From: Nemertoderma westbladi | Lineage: Eukaryota; Xenacoelomorpha; Nemertodermatida; Nemertodermatidae | Direction of reading: 5' to 3' | DNA: 64,000 nt | NCBI GenBank assembly: GCA_032718475.1 | Contig: JAUCBJ010009041.1 | Span: 84,124-148,123, forward strand | Shown here: piece by piece, positions 21,383 to 32,759 of the stretch | Numbering within the stretch: position 1 is the first letter of the stretch | Layout of the letters: each line of letters begins with the position of its first letter | Translations under genes and position numbers: made by a program | The notes under the pieces: model-generated | Seen by the model: the letters and a program-made list of their open reading frames with translations, nothing else | Database searches by the model: none | Told to the model about the DNA's origin: nothing

Positions 21383-22785
21383 ATAGAACAGGTTACAGTT
21401 TTATTTTTAGGAGTAATCCTCTGTTATTTGCGTCGATTTTCCCCTGGAGAGGGATGAATTTTTATTACGTCGAAGTCCCCCCCCCCCCCCCCCCCATCCC
21501 CCTCCCAATCTGATATCTTCGGAGGGGCTCGATCCTGTTTGGTACAATTCAACCTAAGTATAAATGTTAAGTTTTCTCGGCCTCATTGGCCATGGAAATC
21601 GCACGAAATCTCTGATGACATTGTGAACCTTTATCACTCACTGTCAGTCCCTTTAGAGCATTCATGCTGAAATGACAGCTGAGTTGCGCTTCTTAATAAT
21701 ACTAGTTAATATTTGCACTAAATAAATAATGGGGTTTATAGGGCCTACTATATTAGTTAAGTTCAGATATAATAATATACCGTAACTCACATAAGAACCA
21801 TCCCAGACTTGTAACTACAGCAGGTAAGTTACTGGTTTTATTTCAACCGGCTTATAATGGATAATCCTTTAGTTTCCAGCTATCTTATAAATTTACTGTA
21901 ATATTAATAATATATAATATATTTTATTTTATATGTTAAACGTCTTGTAGGGTGTTTAGTAAAGTAATTAATACATTATTTTTACTTAGCAGTATAAGTA
22001 TTTGTGCTTATCATAAATTAATTTTGAATAATATTTATCTTCATGTGACCGACATACTGTACTGATGGATGTTAATGTTGTTATTAATTGAAACTATTAT
22101 TCCTCCTGATCAGCTACGGAGTTTGATAATGTATAACCTTGTATATGTATCCCTGAGTAAAATAACGAGTATATTTCATTACGCAAATTTATTTTCTTTC
22201 AAAATGAAGTTTTTTATTTGTTTTAACCTGTACGTTCGTCATTCAGTATTGATTATTTTTCTGCAATTTGAATAAATAATGTTATCGGTGACACCAGAGA
22301 TACTCAACATCTGAGCACAGCACTCATCTGAGCGGGACTAATACTGTAACAAACAAAATACGAATTGTATTTAAATAAATGAGATGCTATCGAAATGAGA
22401 CCTTAAGGATGTTACTGTAGATAAACAGGCCATTGCGCAAACAATTACGCTTAATCAATATCTGGTTGTCGCACGGCGTACAGGCCTTGTCATTAATGAG
22501 TCATCCACCTACAAACAATACGGCCTAAATAGTTCATCATTGTTTCTACCAACCATTAGAAGTACGATGAAGTGCTCTTGGAATATTCGCAGAAAGTTTA
22601 TGTGACAGAAACAACTGATTCTAAAGTATTTGCTCTAAAATTATGCAACACTAAATATTAGTAATAATACTACTAATAATAATAACAAAGAGTTGCCTAT
22701 ATATTATATGTTATTTTTTCACTGAATATATGTGATCTATTATTTAATAATTTATTTAACATCAGAAGATTGAGTAGGACTACAG
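21383..22785. other. Intergenic region, no gene recognised
   Basis: Contains a C19 run at 21477-21495. Otherwise AT-rich. The 68-codon frame at 22069 has no support. Confidence 0.45.
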
Positions 22786-22930
22786 TACTGTACAGTAGGC
22801 CTACTGTACAGTACTGTAGGCCTACTGTACAGTACTGTAGGCCTACTGTACAGTACTGTAGGACTACTGTACAGTACTGTAGGCCTACTGTACAGTAGGC
22901 CTATTGTACAGTACTGTAGGCCTACTGTAA
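22786..22930. repeat. Palindromic 21-bp-unit minisatellite
   Basis: About seven units of CTGTACAGTACTGTAGGCCTA, each containing the palindromes TACAGTACTGTA and TAGGCCTA. The last units are shortened by loss of a GTACTGTA block. Confidence 0.85.
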
Positions 22931-23401
22931 GGCATCATGACAACAACAATACAATCATTGAAATCGCTGTATCTATGGTAGCAATATTATAGTCAAATAA
23001 ATACTCAATATAATAATACTCAAATAAAAAATTTATTTTGTAACACTATATCGCTCTTTCTTTTATTAAAGAATTTAGCAACAATACATTACCAATTTTT
23101 TTTTATGATTTTCCACAGGAAATCGGTTTAATTTACCAATTATATACAATACCAATTACGCAGAACATTTTTTTAATTATTACCTCTACCAATTATTAAA
23201 CTCTTTGGCATTTGGTAAATTAAATAGAGAATAGTGAAAAAAGTTCTACTTTTTTCCCTAATAATTAATAATTTTTATTCCAAAATTGTAGCAATACTCA
23301 ACGCCGTTTGTATTAACAGCGAGTTGTTATTTAGCACTTTACAACTTTAGAGGACATTACAGCATTGTATTGGCCTGTACATTTAGTATTGTATTTGGTG
23401 T

Positions 23402-23491
23402 TATTGTTTACGTGGTAACCCATGACGGCGTTAAGTAATGTCCACTAAGGGGACATTACTTAACGCCGTCATTGGATACCACGTAAACAAT
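23402..23491. repeat. Near-perfect inverted repeat, 42-bp arms, 6-base loop
   Basis: The left arm (23402-23443) and right arm (23450-23491) differ at only two positions; the core is GGACATTACTTAACGCCGTC. The GGACATTAC word also occurs at about 23353. Probably a recent foldback or MITE. Confidence 0.85.
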
Positions 23492-23762
23492 AGGTGGAAA
23501 TTTGCCTGACAGCCAGATAGGCCTACTGCATTACCCTACCGGTTGGCAGGGTATTGCTTTTAATAACCAGTATGGCCTAGCTGTATTATTATAACATGAC
23601 TCCAAAAGCCACCATAAATATAAGCTAACTTATTTATAACATAATTTATGTCATTTTTACAATTATTTATACAGCAACTAATATAATTTGTGCAGTTTCT
23701 ATCACTTATAATGTATATGTTCAATCATTTCGTAATGTTAAAATTTTGGAATAAAACTACAC

Positions 23763-23897
23763 ACATACTTGTTGCAAAGCACTTGACAGTGTTCTGATCC
23801 TCGTGGCTTTATTTTCACTCACCCACTAACGTTCGTTCGTGTAACAAAGCCACTCGGATCATCACACTGTAAAGTGATACTTTACACATAAGTATGT
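23763..23897. repeat. Inverted repeat, about 50-bp arms
   Basis: ACATACTTGTTGCAAAGCAC at the left is matched by inverted AAAGTGATACTTTACACATA then AGTATGT at the right. Inner arms TCCTCGTGGCTTT and AAAGCCACTCGGA also pair. The loop is about 35 bases. Outer flanks (AAATAGTTAATTAT / GTTAACTATTT near 24000) suggest the element may be longer. Confidence 0.65.
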
Positions 23898-23997
23898 AAA
23901 TAGTTAATTATTATTCCATCTTTATACTAGCTAAAATTTGATAATATGATAGTGATTTGATATTGTATTATAAATAAATGACTATAATTGTTAACTA

Positions 23998-24195
23998 TTT
24001 ACACAACGACAGGTTCATTAATTGTACCCCTACGCTAAGGCTCACCTTACTTCGTGGCTCGCACCACAGGTTCATTAATGGTACCCCTGCACTAAGGCTC
24101 ACCTTATTTTGTGACTCGCCCCAAAGTCACTCCGATTGAGTTAGTGGTATCCGTATGCTAAACTCGCTTACTTTCGTGGCTCAAACCACATAGGA
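23998..24195. repeat. Direct repeats, about 58-bp unit, 2-3 copies
   Basis: ACAGGTTCATTAAT.GTACCCCT, CTAAGGCTCACCTTA and GTG.CTCGC recur twice. A third weaker copy ends in CTTTCGTGGCTCAAACCACA. Confidence 0.65.
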
Positions 24196-25197
24196 GGTAA
24201 TGGTGCCAGACTAATAAGCCAGCTTGCTTATTGTTTATCTCGCAGAATGATTGGCTGAGTATTTAATCGTGATTCTTCTTAATAATTAGCTAAATAATTT
24301 CGTTGAGGTGTTGGTTGACATGAAAAAATTAATATTTCAGAATCAATACTATTGGCATAAAGTAGGTTTTAGTATTACTTACAATTAATGTCGCCTCCAC
24401 GCCTAAAATATATTTAATCTATTTAAATTAAAACACTAATTTCCTGTTAATACCTCTGCCTTGCATCAATCGTCTGCGCGCCTTTGGGATGCGGTTGTGC
24501 AGATTAAGAGGGCGGTTGAAGGGGGAACTTTCCCCTCTACTTTAATTATTGGCATCCCTAAATTTTAATCTGTATCACATAACTGAGCCTCGTGCTGCGC
24601 GAAGGCCCCATGAACATATTACGGTAGTATAATGATGCAAGTACTACACAATACTACAGGACTGGAATACTGCCTGATCCAACTGCGCTAGCGAAAACCA
24701 TTCAGTTCCCGGTTTGCGTTTAATTTTCGGTATTATAATAATAACTCTAGGGTGGGGAATATCGCGTCGGCAATCTTACAGTAATAAATAATGTCAAATT
24801 CATATATTCATATATATGTATACGAATATGTAATTAAATATTGTTTGGAATTAAACATTATTTATTAATGTTATTTTTTTCTTCTTATTTTAATATAAAC
24901 TCAAAACCAAATTTAATACATTCTGAACGTATATGGAGATAATAAAGATATAAAATATCGAATCAAAAGATGACAATAATTACCATAAAGTTTACGGTAC
25001 AAAGTTTATATATTTATTAATGTTGCTCATTATTATTGTTAATTGCTATATACTGTACTTATATTTTGAATTATTTATATAAACGCTGGATAGAAGACAA
25101 ACCTGTATTATTGTTCAAGGCAGAGACAATATTATTGTACATATTAATTCGGTATTTAGGTAGCCGGTAAACTTTTGTTAACAATTCCGGCGTGGCG

Positions 25198-26562
25198 ATG
25201 ATGAGCAGGAAAAATAACGAAAGTTTCCTCCGCTCTACTCGAGTCGGCAATATTGACAAAGTTATTGAATTTTTGAACAACGGAATTGACATAAATACAT
25301 GCAATGAGAATGGTCTGAGTGCCCTTCACATCGCCTCTATAAAGGGACATAACCACGTTGTAAACGAGTTGATTAATCGCAACGCGAGTATCAACTTGAC
25401 GACCAGGAAAGGCAACACAGCTCTTCATGTCTCCTCAATAGCAGGGCATCATTCAATAGTTAAAGCGCTGGTGAACGCGAATGCCAATGTGAATATTCAG
25501 ACGCTGAAAGGGTTCACCCCATTGTACATGGCGGCTCAGGAGAACCACAGTTCAGTGGTTCAGTTATTACTGCAGCACAACGCTAGTCAGACTATTGCAA
25601 CCACAGACGGGTTCACGCCTTTAGCAGTGGCGCTTCAGGAAGGACACCACAATATTGTGGCTGTTCTACTAGAGAATGACACACGGGGTAAACTAAAGTT
25701 GCCCGCATTACATGTGGCGGCTCGTAGAAATCACAGCAAGGCGGCGGAGTTGCTTCTTGTAAACGGACACGATCCAAACCTCACGTACAAGGGTGGCGTT
25801 ACTCCGCTTCACGTTGCAGCTCATTATGGTAACGCGAGCGTGGGTTTGTTGCTACAGCAACACGGCGCAAACGTAGATTGCATCGATCGCAATGGAATTA
25901 CACCGCTACACGTTGCCGGAAAGATGGGTCGTATAGCCATGGTAACACTCCTTCTAGATAAAGGCGCTTCTATAGAGTTGGCAACCAAGGATGGTCTGTC
26001 TCCCTTACATTGTGCCGCTCGGACTGGCCAAGATACTGTTGTAGATCTCCTATTGGATAGTCGGTGTAGAATAGCCCCGAAGACAAAGAACAGACTAACC
26101 CCATTACACATGGCAGCTCAAGGGGACCACGTTGTCTCAGCTAGACTTCTTCTGCACCACAAGGCGCCAGTAGATGACGTGACCGCCGAATATCTAACTC
26201 CTTTACACGTGTCGGCCTACTGCGGGAGCCTTAGGGTCGCCAAGTTACTCCTCGAACACGGAGCGACGCCTGATCCGCGTACGATGAACGGGTATACGCC
26301 ACTCCACATAGCCTGCGAGAAGAATAGCATTCAGGTTATTGAGTTGTTGCTACGATACGGTTCAAACATCATGCTATCCACGTCGTCTGGTTGGTCGGCG
26401 CTACACTTGGCTTGTTTTATGGGTCACGACGATGTGATTAAAGTTCTATTGGAGAACAAAGCGGATATCAAGCATATGAACGACCTCGGAGAGACACCGT
26501 TAGATCTGGCACGGCACGCAACCGCAGTGGAGTTATTGTTAGACAACGGAGCCAATCCTTAG
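25198..26562 (+). CDS. Ankyrin-repeat protein resembling the N-terminal domain of canonical ankyrins, intronless
   Basis: A frame of about 454 codons starting at ATG 25198 (a second ATG follows at once). After a short cap it contains about a dozen 33-residue ankyrin repeats with TPLH/ALH signatures. Repeat-specific phrases match the membrane-binding domain of metazoan ankyrins (ANK1/2/3) in the same order: [80 protein letters not shown]. It stops where canonical ankyrins continue to 24 repeats, ZU5, UPA and death domains. The absence of introns suggests a truncated retrocopy. An AATAAA occurs about 80 bases after the stop. Probably a cytoplasmic adaptor-like protein; partners unknown. Confidence 0.85.
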   Translation: MMSRKNNESFLRSTRVGNIDKVIEFLNNGIDINTCNENGLSALHIASIKGHNHVVNELINRNASINLTTRKGNTALHVSSIAGHHSIVKALVNANANVNIQTLKGFTPLYMAAQENHSSVVQLLLQHNASQTIATTDGFTPLAVALQEGHHNIVAVLLENDTRGKLKLPALHVAARRNHSKAAELLLVNGHDPNLTYKGGVTPLHVAAHYGNASVGLLLQQHGANVDCIDRNGITPLHVAGKMGRIAMVTLLLDKGASIELATKDGLSPLHCAARTGQDTVVDLLLDSRCRIAPKTKNRLTPLHMAAQGDHVVSARLLLHHKAPVDDVTAEYLTPLHVSAYCGSLRVAKLLLEHGATPDPRTMNGYTPLHIACEKNSIQVIELLLRYGSNIMLSTSSGWSALHLACFMGHDDVIKVLLENKADIKHMNDLGETPLDLARHATAVELLLDNGANP

Positions 26563-27260
26563 ATGGAAGAATTTTAAAACTCGCGGGTCAATTTATTGTT
26601 CGATTTGCCCATACCGCGTTGTACTCAAATAGGTCTATAAATAAATAAGTGTAATTCTAGTTGCCAAAGCCCTCAATCCCATAACGAATAAAGTTCATAA
26701 TGATGTAAGGTTATTTCTATACCGGCAACCTCGGTAGACTAGGGGGACTACGGGTTACTACGGTAGTACACTACCAGGATACGGACCATGATACATCATG
26801 ATGATGGGGGGGGGGGGGGGGGGGGTCATATTTTTCTACAAATCTTTATCATATTGCTTGAAATTTGAAACACAATTAGTTCAACTCACCGTCGAGTACC
26901 CCATAAAGCCGTAATTTTCGACTTTGCCTTTACATTTTTATTAGCGTTTTATAAGTGTCTATTTTGTGAAATCGCACCGCACCCTCCGTATCGTGGCCGT
27001 TCTTCTTCACATTTGCATCGCTTTGTACTGTACATATCGTTGGTAAGCTTGCGTTACAATAAAAATTGAAATATTGTAACATGATGGGCAATAAACAGAG
27101 AAAATTCAGTTGAGTTAATTTGAGGCGTGAAAGGCAAGAGATGGGCACTGGGGGCAGCTGAGCGCGTGGTATCGGTCGCAAATTGAGTTACAGTATCGGC
27201 AGTACCATTCGGGGAGAGCGTGTGAAACGGGGTTGAGTTTTTGCAGACGAGGTGGTGGAA
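26563..27260. other. Intergenic, includes G20 run
   Basis: AATAAA near 26640 may end the ankyrin-like transcript. A 20-base G run lies at 26806-26825. No gene seen. Confidence 0.5.
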
Positions 27261-27738
27261 ACCGTGTGAGCTGCACCGTGTGGGTCGCACCGTGTGGGTC
27301 GTACCGTGTGGGTCGCACCGTGTCGGTCGCACCGTGTGGGTCGCACCGTGTCGGTCGCACCGTGTGGGTCGCACCGTGTGGGTCGCACCGTGTGGGTCGC
27401 ACCGTGTGAGTCGCACCGTGTGGGTCGCACCGTGTGGGTTGCACGTGTGGGTCGCACCGTGTGGGTCGCACCGTGTGGGTCGCACCGTGTGGGTCGCACC
27501 GTGTGGGTCACACCGTGTGGGTCGCACCGTGTGGGTGCACCGTGTGGGTCGCACCGTGTGGGTCGCACCGTGTGGGTCGCACCGTGTGGGTCGCACGTGT
27601 GGGTCGCACCGTGTGGGTCGCACCGTGTGGGTCGCACCGTGTGGGTCGCACGTGTGGGTCGCACCGTGTGGGTCGCACCGTGTGGGTCGCACCGTGTGGG
27701 TCGCACCGTGTGGGTCGCACCGTGTGGGTCGCACGCGT
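27261..27738. repeat. 14-bp-unit minisatellite (GTGTGGGTCGCACC)
   Basis: About 34 units of GTGTGGGTCGCACC, with scattered 13-base variants lacking one C (GCACGTGTGGGTCG) and point variants (TCGG, TGAG, TCAC). It is open in several frames on both strands only because units lack stops; those frames are not genes. It contains the palindrome-like GGTCGCACC...GGTGCGACC and the CACGTG E-box in short units. Confidence 0.9.
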
Positions 27739-28130
27739 AATGTGGTGGCGGTTGCGTTGGCATTTAACTCACCATGGAAACATTTTTAAAGCGCTTATAA
27801 AATAATTTCAAGACAAAATCTAAAATTCCGACATTATTGTATTTTTTTCATTGTTATAAATTTTGTCATTTTTTATCTGGTCTATTGTTGTTCCACAAAT
27901 TTATTTATTTTCATATTAATACTTTACTTCTCGAATTCATGTAATTTTCAATTTGCAAATGTTAACTTATTTTTAACATTAATTGAAATTTATTATATTA
28001 ATATTATTATATTTTTGAGTTATTAATTCCTGCCTCACACACATCTTTATTATTCGTGATAGTTTTGGAAACTCATCAAATATAATATCACCTGTTTAGT
28101 TTTCTGGCTGATTAGTCACAATATTGATAG
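27739..28130. other. AT-rich spacer between two minisatellites
   Basis: No feature recognised; high A/T with short simple runs. Confidence 0.5.
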
Positions 28131-28133
28131 GAA

Positions 28134-29281
28134 CTGTGACTGTGTCTGTGTCTGTGACTGTGTCTGTGTCTGGGTGTGTGTGTGTGTGTGTGTGTGTGTG
28201 TCTGTGTCTGTGTGTGTGTACGTGTCTGTGTCTGTGTCTGTGACTGTGTCTGTGTCTGTGTCTGGGTACGTGTCTGTGTCTGTGACTGTGTCTGTGTCTG
28301 TGTCTGGGGGTGTGTGTGCGTGTGTGTGTGTGTCTGTGTCTGTGTCTGTGTCTGTGTCTGTGACTGTGTCTGTGTCTGTGTCTGTGTACGTGTCTGTGAC
28401 TGTGTCTGTGTCTGTGTCTGTGTCTGGGTACGTGTCTGTGTCTGTGACTGTGTCTGTGTACGTGTCTGTGTCTGTGACTGTGTCTGTGTCTGTGACTGTG
28501 TCTGTGTCTGTGTCTGGGTACGTGTCTGTGTCTGTGACTGTGTCTGTGTCTGGGGGTGTGTGTGTGTGTGTGTGTGTGTCTGTGTCTGTGTCTGTGTCTG
28601 TGTACGTGTCTGTGTCTGTGACTGTGTCTGTGTCTGTGACTGTGTCTGTGTCTGTGTCTGGGTACGTGTCTGTGTCTGTGACTGTGTCTGTGTCTGGGGG
28701 TGTGTGTGTGTGTGTGTGTGTGTCTGTGTCTGTGTCTGTGTCTGTGTCTGTGTACGTGTCTGTGTCTGTGACTGTGTCTGTGTCTGTGACTGTGTCTGTG
28801 TCTGTGTCTGGGTACGTGTCTGTGTCTGTGACTGTGTCTGTGTCTGTGTCTGGGGGTGTGTGTGTGTGTGTGTGTGTGTCTGTGTCTGTGTCTGTGTGTG
28901 TGACTGTGTCTGTGTCTGTGTCTGTGTACGTGTCTGTGACTGTGTCTGTGTCTGTGTCTGGGTACGTGTCTGTGTCTGTGACTGTGTCTGTGTCTGGGGG
29001 TGTGTGTGTGTGTGTGTGTGTGTCTGTGTCTGTGTCTGTGACTGTGTCTGTGTCTGTGTCTGTGTCTGTGTACGTGTCTGTGACTGTGTCTGTGTCTGGG
29101 GGTGTGTGTGTGTGTGTGTGTGTGTCTGTGTCTGTGTCTGTGTCTGTGTCTGTGTCTGTGTGTGTCTGTGTGTGTCTGTGTCTGTGTCTGTGTCTGTGTC
29201 TGTGACTGTGTCTGTGTCTGTGTCTGTGTCTGTGTCTGTGACTGTGTCTGTGTCTGTGTCTGTGTCTGTGACTGTGTCTGG
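28134..29281. repeat. TCTGTG/GACTGTG/TG compound satellite with higher-order structure
   Basis: About 1.15 kb made of TCTGTG hexamers punctuated by GACTG, GTACGTG and GGGGGTGTGTGTG blocks. The G5-TGTG block recurs near 28305, 28553, 28695, 28853, 28995 and 29097, so units of roughly 100-250 bp have been duplicated. Both strands are open in several frames, which is a composition artefact. Confidence 0.9.
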
Positions 29282-30301
29282 TAAACTTTGTTAGTATCAA
29301 TCCGGTCCTTCCCAACTTCCAAACGATCAGCTGATGTGATGATACATTTTTTATTTTACTTTAGAAATTGCCCCAAGAAATGGACATAAAAATGGGTAAG
29401 TTGACAGCACGCTATTCCTCTGAGGATTAATTTCGTTCCTGGGCCGGTAAAACAATAAAAACTCTAAGTGAACTACAAAATATGGGTTGCAAAAACTATG
29501 ACATAATTTAATTAAAGAAAGCGTTTAATTATACATTGTATAATAAGTAAGGTAGTGTCTACATTTTGAGTCAATAGAGTCGAAACAGAGACTTGTCCCG
29601 GATCTCTGGAATCTCCGTGCAATTTATTGGTCTCTAAACACCTACATACATTTTACCTAGAGATCAGTGATTTATTCCAATTTTTTAATAATATATTATC
29701 TTGTACAACATCATAATATTCAAAGTTAAATTTACTATATTAAATAATTTGCTAATTTTTAACTATTTATAATATTCTGCTTCAGCAAAATTCTTTACTT
29801 TTACATAATTACTGTATTATTAAAGCACCTTGTTGTCGGCTATATACTGTATTACGTTGACCAAATGAAGAGAACGAGCGTAACGAAGTTTCTAATGAGG
29901 GAGTGTACTACAACTGTGCATGACGTAAATGACCAACATTTATACATATAGGCCACTATAGGGTAATAGGGATGGATGGATCTACATGTGGTATTTTGTT
30001 CAATTGGGTAAGTTTGAATAGGTTGGAATTACATGTCCGTATGTAGGCCTACGTACCTATTTGTATTTATAATCAATTGTAATGGCAAAAACCAGCAAAG
30101 TCTCTGGTCTCTGGTATTTAAAAAAAAAATATTATCTAAATTAATTATTGAAAAATATGTCTCTGTTTCAATTCTAGTCACTACGTTACGATAAATAAGT
30201 TAGGGTTACTAATAATTAATATAAATCCAAACAAATATATATTAATGTTCAATAAAATATATAGTTTTGAAAGTTAAATTTTCTTTTGGTTTAAGTTCGT
30301 A
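29282..30301 (-). other. Spacer and presumed ZNFX1 3' UTR
   Basis: AT-rich sequence downstream of the ZNFX1 stop codon. I could not fix a polyadenylation site; a minus-strand AATAAA lies near 29668. No separate gene supported. Confidence 0.4.
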
Positions 30302-32759
30302 CTAGTCAAAGTGCCTAGGAATATGACCGGCATCCAAATTAACTGCGTTCGACCATGCAGGATTCATACTGCCGTCTAATTCTCCAGTAGGTCTGTTACC
30401 ATCAGCCAATCGATAACTACTTCCACCAATTGTACTTTTGCAATCAGGACAAATCCCTTCTTGATTTGCTCCTCCACACTCACCAATAGCATAATAATGG
30501 CCGTTGGGGCATTTGAACCAATGACCTTTGGGCAAATTCATTGCCTTTACTATATCCTTCTTTTCATTCTCACTCAGAGAAGTTCCCGTTAAATAAGGGT
30601 ATTTCTTGAGAAGGATTTTAAGGTAATCTTGATGGGTCGCAAGTTGAGATTCTTCTATAGGTTGACGGGAAAGTAAAAGAACCTTTATATTTACTACTTT
30701 TGTCATTTCTTCGCTGGTCAATTTCGATTTTATATTATCCATAGACGATACCACGAGTAAGGTAATAAAATAGAGACGCAATCGAGCGATGCAGAGTTGA
30801 AAATCCGAGTAAAACTGAGGCGTTATTTTACACGATGAAGAAAGTAGAGAATTCGACAGCAAAATCATATCGGGAAGAAATCCAATCTTTATGATAGAAG
30901 TCGGGGTTAAATTGGAAACGGATCCATTAGAACTAAGAGTAGAAATCTCAAGTATTAGCTCTACTAGCTTGCCAATTAACTGGAAATAATGCAGTTGATA
31001 TGTCAAAGATAATATGTCTCTCCCATACACGAATGCTTTTGTGGCATCTTTGCATCTATAGGAAATTTTACTTAAAGAAGGTGTTAGACCACATTTTTCC
31101 AAGAAAATACTTTTAAGGGTTGATTGAATACCCTTTCTGCCACTGCCATCCTCCACAGGAAACAGCTTCTTGTTGGCATTCTTAATGCTGTTTGTAACAT
31201 CAACAATTTTTCCTTTAATTTCCAGCAACTCTTTCTCCGATCCAATAAGCTTACTCTTAATAGCATTCACATCTGACATCACCTGTTTGATTTTGTTCGA
31301 ATAACGAGGACATTTTTGTATCGGAGTTTTGCATGAAGGACATTCCTTAAACTTAATAGCCACCTTTCCTTCATCATCTTCCATTGATGTAGACATCCAC
31401 TGGTCTAAAGAATTTGTCTCTATTGGGTGACCACAATCCAGCAAAACAAATGTAGCACCCTCGTCATCTTCGGTTCCAAAAATAAACGGAAATTTATCCT
31501 TTGAACATTTGTAGCAGGGAGGGCACTGTAAGCCACACAACCCAACGCATTGGTGGTAACATGTTAACATTTTATCACAACGTTTTTGGCATTGTTCTCT
31601 GTCACACAATTCATGGCAAAGCTTTTCGCACTTGCCAATGTGCCGGCATTTCAATGGACATGGTTCACAACAAGGGATGCATGGATCCATACACAACTTT
31701 TTGCATTTACTATGCATGCATTGAGTCTTGCAAGGCATCTTACAAGGAGGGCACTCTGAAGCACAGTTATCTTTACAGCTGTGTCCACAAATAAGGATAC
31801 GACCACATTTTGATGTACAAAGCGCATGCAGCTTCCCCTGTATACATTTACTACATGTTCCACTACAAGAATGTCCACAGCTAAGAGACACACGACAGGG
31901 TTCTTGGCACTGAACTTGCCCGTTATCTTTGTGACATTCTATAGTATTAGTATGGCCACAGCTCAATGTGCCTGTAACATTTTCACAACATTTTGCTCTT
32001 CTACAGGGCTCAAAACAGGGTAGTTTACAGCTGTGCCCACACCCAAGTTTCTTTCCACAAACAGCTTGACATTGAACATTGCGAATATTCGCACCGCATT
32101 GAACTATAAGTGTGTGGTTACAATTTTGGCTCTTAACTTCTAAAAGCTCATCACAGTAACATTGCTGGAAGCACCTCCTTTTACATGGATGATTCCCACT
32201 GCATTTATTAGAACAAGGTTTCTTACATTCATATAACTCATGGTTTACATCAGTTGAATGACAAGCTTTGTCGCATCTGTGTCCGCAATCTAATCTGAAA
32301 TCACACGGCTTTGTACAGCCACCTTCTGGGCTATATTGCGCGAATTTATAACAATCACTGATTAGCTGAGATGTTGCTGGGTGATTGTGACATTGGATCG
32401 TGACACCGGGACCAATGCAATCCTTGTCACGAACATCAGCTATTATCTTTTTCCATAAATCACTTTGACTATAAAGTTTGAAATTCCCGATGCAAAAGAA
32501 TCCGTACTTAGCGCGACTTAAAGCAACACAAGTCCGGTTTGGTGACGCTATAAATCCCATTTTATTCTGAGGTGAGCTACGGACTAAGCTTAAAATGATG
32601 ATATCATTTTCTTCTCCTTGAAAGTTATCAACAGCTGTGCAACGAATACCACTAAATATCGGGTCATTCTTCAGAAACTTCTTGATTTCTAACAGTTGGC
32701 CAGTGTATGTCGTCAACAGAGTAATGTTGTTCGTCGTATAATTCTGCTTCAGTAAGTAT
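30302..32759 (-). CDS. ZNFX1: ZNFX1 exon 9: helicase motifs V-VI, NF-X1 zinc fingers, RZ finger
   Basis: The 2458-bp terminal exon (residues about 1180-1998) starts after an acceptor TTATTTTCAG. It has helicase motifs V/VI ([16 protein letters not shown], then VALSRAKYG). An array of Cys/His NF-X1 modules follows ([28 protein letters not shown] and more), then a long helical region. Near the C-terminus lies an RZ-type finger ([21 protein letters not shown]). The stop is TAG at 30302-30304. No breaks. Confidence 0.95.

Larger units (their letters stand above)
22931..25197. other. Intergenic region with hairpin elements, no gene recognised
   Basis: Holds two long hairpins (23402-23491, 23763-23897) and a direct-repeat block (23998-24195), listed separately. 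The rest is AT-rich with no supported coding sequence. Confidence 0.5.

Noticed and set aside
27054-27805. Long frames on both strands through the 14-bp array
   Set aside because: Unit lacks stops in several frames; periodic peptides, no start context, no domain.
28096-29322. 408-, 399-, 372- and 343-codon frames rich in HRH/TDT/VCV/SVS
   Set aside because: Translation of a TCTGTG satellite; open on both strands at once.
29365-29394. Possible 30-bp exon (TTTTACTTTAG acceptor, ATGG|GTAAGT donor)
   Set aside because: Good-looking sites but no partner exon found on either side; chance occurrence is likely.
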